Shown here in pieces: positions 60,206-64,000 of a stretch of 64,000 bases of DNA; positions within the stretch are counted from its first letter, which is position 1, and every line of letters starts with the position of its first letter. A program made the position numbers and the translations under genes. The notes under the pieces were generated by a model. The model ran no database searches. It was not told the DNA's origin and was given only the letters and a program-made list of their open reading frames with translations. The stretch spans positions 404,988 through 468,987 of the forward strand of contig NZ_AUCR01000002.1 of assembly GCF_000429865.1 (NCBI RefSeq). Direction: 5' to 3'. The stretch is from Cucumibacter marinus DSM 18995. Lineage in GTDB: Bacteria; Pseudomonadota; Alphaproteobacteria; Rhizobiales; Devosiaceae.

Positions 60206-63200
60206 TCAGGCGGCGAAATAGTCCTGCAGCGCCTTCACCGAAGCCTGGCCGTTTGCATAGGCGATGATCCCCTCGACGGCGGCAACCGCGCCGGGGATGG
60301 TGGTGTAGTAGGGGATCTTGCCCATCAGCGCGGTCCGCCGCAGGTCGCGGCTGTCGATCAGCGCCTGGCGGCCTTCGGTGGTGTTGATGACGAGCTGGAT
60401 ATCGCCGTTCTTCATCGAGTCGACGATATGCGGCCGGCCCTCGAGCACCTTGTTGACGCGGGTGGCGGGAATGCCCTCGGCCACGAGGTGGCGCTGGGTC
60501 CCGGAAGTCGCAACGATGTCGAACCCGGCATCGGCGAGCTTGCGCGCTGCCGGGGTGATGGTTGCCTTGTCGCCGTCGCGCACCGAGATGAAGACGGTGC
60601 CGGTAAGCGGCACGCCGGTTCCGCCGCCAAGCTGGGACTTGGCAAAGGCCATGCCATAGTCGGTGTCGAGGCCGATGACCTCGCCGGTCGAGCGCATTTC
60701 CGGGCCGAGCACGGTGTCGACGCCGGGGAAGCGGGCGAAGGGAAAGACCGCTTCCTTGATGGCGATGTGGTTGATCGGCTTTTCCGAAAGGTGGAAGTCG
60801 GCCAGCTTCTCGCCGGCCATGATGCGGGCGCCGATCTTGGCGATGGGCACGCCGATCACCTTGGCGACGAACGGCACAGTCCGCGAGGCGCGCGGATTGA
60901 CTTCGAGGACGTAGATCTCGCCGTCCTTGATCGCATATTGCACGTTCATCAACCCGCCGACATTGAGCGAGAGGGCCATTTCCCCGGTCTGGCGCTTGAG
61001 CTCCTCGATGGTGGCAGCATCAAGGTTCTGCGGGGGCAGGGAGCAGGCGCTGTCGCCGGAGTGAATGCCGGCTTCCTCGATATGCTCCATGATGCCGCAC
61101 ACGAACACGTCAGTGCCGTCGGCAAGGCAGTCGACGTCGATCTCGGTGGCGCCCTGAAGATAGCTGTCGAACAGGAGCGGGTTGTTGGCGATCACGGAGT
61201 TGATCTGCCCGGTCTTGTCGTTGGGGTACTTCTGCCGGATGTCGGGCGGCACCAGTTCGGTCAGCGTGCCCTGCACATAGTCTTCGAACTCGTCGGCCGA
61301 ATGCACGATGACCATGGCGCGGCCGCCCAGCACGTAGGAGGGGCGGATGACCAGCGGGAAGCCGAGCTTTTCGGCGACCATGCGGGCCTGCTCGAGCGAA
61401 TAGGCGATGCCGTTCGAGGGCTGGCGCAGATCCAGCTTGTTCAAAAGCTTCTGGAAGTGGTCACGGTCTTCGGCAAGGTCGATGCTCTCCGGCTGGGTCC
61501 CGAGGATCGGGATACCGGCCTGCTTGACCGCTTCGGCGAGCCGCAGCGGGGTCTGGCCGCCAAGCTGGACGATGACGCCGTGAAGCGTGCCGTTCTGTTG
61601 CTCGGTCTTGAGGATCTCGAGCACGTCTTCCTCGGTCAGAGGCTCGAAATAGAGCCGGTCGGAGGTGTCGTAGTCGGTCGAGACCGTCTCGGGATTACAG
61701 TTGACCATGATGGTCTCGTAACCCGCATCGGTCAGCGCAAAGGCGGCGTGGCAGCAGCAATAATCGAACTCGATACCCTGGCCGATCCGGTTCGGGCCGC
61801 CGCCGAGGATGACGATCTTCTTGGCGTCGGTCGGCCGGGCCTCGTCTGCCGGCGCGCCGGCAAAGGGCGTCTCATAGGTCGAGTACATATAGGCGGTGGG
61901 CGAGGCGAACTCGGCCGCGCAGGTATCGATGCGCTTGTAGACGGGCCGCACCCCGAGGGCATGGCGCGCCTTGCGCACATCGGAGACCTTCTTGCCGGTC
62001 AATTCGGCCAGCCGGGCGTCGGAAAGGCCGAGTGCCTTGAGCCGGCGCAGATTGCCTTCGGTCTCGGGCAGGCCGTATTCGCGGACCTTGTTCTCCATCT
62101 CGACGATGGCCTCGATCTGGCGCAGGAACCACGGATCGATCTTGCAGATGTCGTGCACCGCTTCCACCGTCATGCCGAGACGCAGCGCTTCAGCCACCTG
62201 AAGCAGGCGGTTCGGCGTGGGCACCGCGAGCGCGGCGCGAATGGCATTCTTGTCGTCACCCTTGCCGAGGCCGGGAATGCCGATTTCGTTGAGGCCGGTC
62301 AGGCCGGTTTCGAGCGACCGCAGGGCTTTCTGAAGGCTTTCGGCAAATGTCCGGCCGATGGCCATGGCTTCGCCGACCGATTTCATGGCGGTCGTCAGGC
62401 GATTATCGGCCCCGGGGAACTTCTCGAAGGCGAAGCGCGGGATCTTGGTGACCACATAGTCGATGGAGGGCTCGAAACTGGCAGGAGTGGCGCCACCGGT
62501 AATGTCGTTTTCGAGCTCGTCGAGCGTGTAGCCAACCGCCAGCCGGGCGGCGACCTTTGCGATCGGGAAGCCGGTGGCCTTTGAGGCCAGCGCGGATGAC
62601 CGCGACACGCGCGGGTTCATCTCGATGACGGTCATGCGCCCGTCTTCGGGGTTGACCGCGAACTGAACGTTCGAGCCGCCGGTTTCGACGCCGATCTCGC
62701 GCAAGACGGCGATCGAGGCGTCGCGCATGCGCTGGTATTCCTTGTCGGTCAGTGTCAGCGCGGGGGCGACGGTGATCGAGTCCCCGGTGTGGACCCCCAT
62801 CGGGTCGATATTCTCGATGGAGCAGATGATGATGCAGTTGTCCGCCTTGTCGCGGACCACTTCCATCTCGAATTCTTTCCAGCCAAGGACGGATTCTTCG
62901 ACAAGGACTTCGTTGGTGGGCGAGGCGTCGACACCGCGCAGCACCAGTTCGTAGAGCTCATCGAGGGTGTAGGCGACGCCGCCGCCTGTACCGCCGAGGG
63001 TAAAGGACGGCCGCACGATGGCGGGCAGGTTGGTGACCTTGTAGGCTTCAAGCGCCTGGAGCTGGGCGGTCAGCCGGTGCTCTTCGCGCCGGGCGCGTTC
63101 GCCCTCGGCCCATTTCTTCTCGAAAGCCTTGCGCTCGGCCTCGCCCTCGATCTCGGCGATCAGGGCATCGTGCTCGGCCTGGAAGCGCTGCTTGAGTTCC

Positions 63201-63655
63201 GATGTGTTGACGAAGGCGGCGTTCGGAGTTTCGAGGCCGATCTTCTCCATGGCGGAGCGAAACAGCTCGCGGTCCTCGGCCTTGTCGATGGCCTCGGCCC
63301 TGGCGCCGATCATCTCGACGCCGTATTTTTCCAAGACGCCCATCTTGCGCAGCGAGAGCGCGCAGTTGAGCGCGGTCTGGCCGCCCATGGTGGGCAGCAA
63401 CGCGTCGGGGCGCTCTTTTTCGATGACCTTGGCGACGAATTCGGGGGTGATCGGCTCCATATAGGTCGCGTCGGCCACATCCGGGTCGGTCATGATCGTC
63501 GCCGGATTGGAGTTCACAAGGATGATGCGGTAGCCCTCGGCCTTGAGGGCCTTACAGGCCTGTGTGCCCGAATAGTCGAACTCGCAGGCCTGGCCGATAA
63601 TGATCGGCCCCGCGCCTATGATCAGGATCGAGGAGATGTCGGTGCGCTTGGGCAT
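60206..63655 (-). CDS. carB: Carbamoyl-phosphate synthase large subunit
   Basis: A 1149-residue two-fold ATP-grasp enzyme that makes carbamoyl phosphate from bicarbonate, ammonia (from CarA) and two ATP, for arginine and pyrimidine synthesis. The first half starts [30 protein letters not shown] and has [10 protein letters not shown] and [30 protein letters not shown]. The second half repeats this ([50 protein letters not shown]). The last 130 residues are the MGS-like allosteric domain. It has a family insertion near residues 165-205 ([28 protein letters not shown]), which explains the length over the roughly 1070-residue enterobacterial form. carA is not adjacent. Confidence 0.97.
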   Translation of the reverse strand: MPKRTDISSILIIGAGPIIIGQACEFDYSGTQACKALKAEGYRIILVNSNPATIMTDPDVADATYMEPITPEFVAKVIEKERPDALLPTMGGQTALNCALSLRKMGVLEKYGVEMIGARAEAIDKAEDRELFRSAMEKIGLETPNAAFVNTSELKQRFQAEHDALIAEIEGEAERKAFEKKWAEGERARREEHRLTAQLQALEAYKVTNLPAIVRPSFTLGGTGGGVAYTLDELYELVLRGVDASPTNEVLVEESVLGWKEFEMEVVRDKADNCIIICSIENIDPMGVHTGDSITVAPALTLTDKEYQRMRDASIAVLREIGVETGGSNVQFAVNPEDGRMTVIEMNPRVSRSSALASKATGFPIAKVAARLAVGYTLDELENDITGGATPASFEPSIDYVVTKIPRFAFEKFPGADNRLTTAMKSVGEAMAIGRTFAESLQKALRSLETGLTGLNEIGIPGLGKGDDKNAIRAALAVPTPNRLLQVAEALRLGMTVEAVHDICKIDPWFLRQIEAIVEMENKVREYGLPETEGNLRRLKALGLSDARLAELTGKKVSDVRKARHALGVRPVYKRIDTCAAEFASPTAYMYSTYETPFAGAPADEARPTDAKKIVILGGGPNRIGQGIEFDYCCCHAAFALTDAGYETIMVNCNPETVSTDYDTSDRLYFEPLTEEDVLEILKTEQQNGTLHGVIVQLGGQTPLRLAEAVKQAGIPILGTQPESIDLAEDRDHFQKLLNKLDLRQPSNGIAYSLEQARMVAEKLGFPLVIRPSYVLGGRAMVIVHSADEFEDYVQGTLTELVPPDIRQKYPNDKTGQINSVIANNPLLFDSYLQGATEIDVDCLADGTDVFVCGIMEHIEEAGIHSGDSACSLPPQNLDAATIEELKRQTGEMALSLNVGGLMNVQYAIKDGEIYVLEVNPRASRTVPFVAKVIGVPIAKIGARIMAGEKLADFHLSEKPINHIAIKEAVFPFARFPGVDTVLGPEMRSTGEVIGLDTDYGMAFAKSQLGGGTGVPLTGTVFISVRDGDKATITPAARKLADAGFDIVATSGTQRHLVAEGIPATRVNKVLEGRPHIVDSMKNGDIQLVINTTEGRQALIDSRDLRRTALMGKIPYYTTIPGAVAAVEGIIAYANGQASVKALQDYFAA

Positions 63656-63977
63656 ATTTTGGCTCGGTCTTACCGGCCGCGCGGAACATGGGGGTTCCGG
63701 GCGGGAGTGGGCGGCGGCTGGATTCGAAGTTTGCGGGTGTTTAGCCCAAGCAAAAGCCGAATGCCAGTGTCATCTCGTCTCAATTTTGGTGGAAGTTGAC
63801 AGGCTGTGGAACCTCTGAGGCATCCAGCACTTGATCGGCAGGCGGGGTCTCAGCATATGATGAAGGTCATGCCGCATACCGTCGGCGCTCCATTTCAATC
63901 AATTGATCCCGATATAGCCGGTTTTTCGCGCTTCGGCGCATTCAAGACTTTGTTCGCTTCGCGACGAGGAGGATTTC
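63656..63977. other. Intergenic region upstream of carB
   Basis: About 320 bases between divergent genes. It should carry the carB promoter on the minus strand and the promoter for the gene starting at 63978. No riboswitch or repeat was recognised. Confidence 0.5.
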
Positions 63978-64000
63978 ATGACCAGTGTACCGCTTCTCAC
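63978..64000 (+). CDS. Start of an unidentified gene (partial)
   Basis: ATG 63978 follows a strong GAGGAGGA site and opens MTSVPLL before the window ends. Seven residues are too few to identify the product. It is divergent from carB. Confidence 0.5.

Noticed and set aside
60428-62584. 718-residue plus-strand open frame antisense to carB
   Set aside because: Shadow of carB codon bias; no motifs.

Overview
The window reads as chromosomal DNA of a high-GC alphaproteobacterium of the order Hyphomicrobiales (Rhizobiales). A Devosiaceae genus such as Pelagibacterium or Devosia is my best guess. The reasons are the uvrC-pgsA-moaD-moaE gene order, a UvrB with a long N-terminal extension, a trxB / LsrB-VtlR-like LysR pair, dispersed intergenic repeats of a type common in this order, and DUF1176, DUF2177 and GFA proteins. 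The genus is inference; no rRNA or tRNA gene was seen.

Layout. 1-5000 (minus strand) holds moaE (cut by the edge), moaD, pgsA, uvrC, a pteridine-reductase-like SDR and a Na+/Ca2+ exchanger. 5100-12050 carries small membrane and secreted proteins, two EamA transporters' worth of context genes, an Fe-S uracil-DNA glycosylase with dodecin, a cupredoxin lipoprotein and a DUF2177 protein. 12050-16500 is a repeat-dense, gene-poor stretch around one strikingly AT-rich gene, a NACHT-type STAND NTPase that looks horizontally acquired and may be an anti-phage sensor. 16500-29650 holds uvrB, a LysR/GST divergent pair, an AAA ATPase, a barrel-like secreted protein with a LuxR regulator, an SDR with a degenerate active site, an OmpA protein and a DUF2975-XRE-lipoprotein operon. 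29700-41070 is rich in secreted proteins of unknown role: a Rap1a/Tai-like protein, two acidic paralogues sharing a C-terminal domain, three tandem SH3b/crystallin-like paralogues and a von Willebrand A protein with six tandem repeats. 41170-52911 has a GFA protein, a YciA thioesterase, a YCII-ECF42 sigma operon with a shared promoter motif, metabolic and hypothetical genes, and an unrecognised three-gene lipoprotein operon. 53300-63655 is housekeeping: aspartate aminotransferase, trxB, greA, a PQQ-type sugar dehydrogenase, cspA and carB.

The most interesting region is 54600-55430. Between the aminotransferase gene and a LysR gene next to trxB, the minus strand encodes three tandem small RNAs. 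Each has CCUCCUCCC anti-Shine-Dalgarno sequence in hairpin loops and its own intrinsic terminator. Each promoter has a CATATA -10 box and a dyad ATGC-N7-GCAT starting exactly 51 bases from that box, centred near -65. That is the textbook position of a LysR recognition site, and the LysR gene is adjacent. This looks like a three-copy AbcR-type riboregulator array under direct LysR control. Other regulatory finds are two near-identical ECF42-type promoters (42639 and 44343), a terminator in the greA leader, and an orphan minus-strand terminator at 42351.
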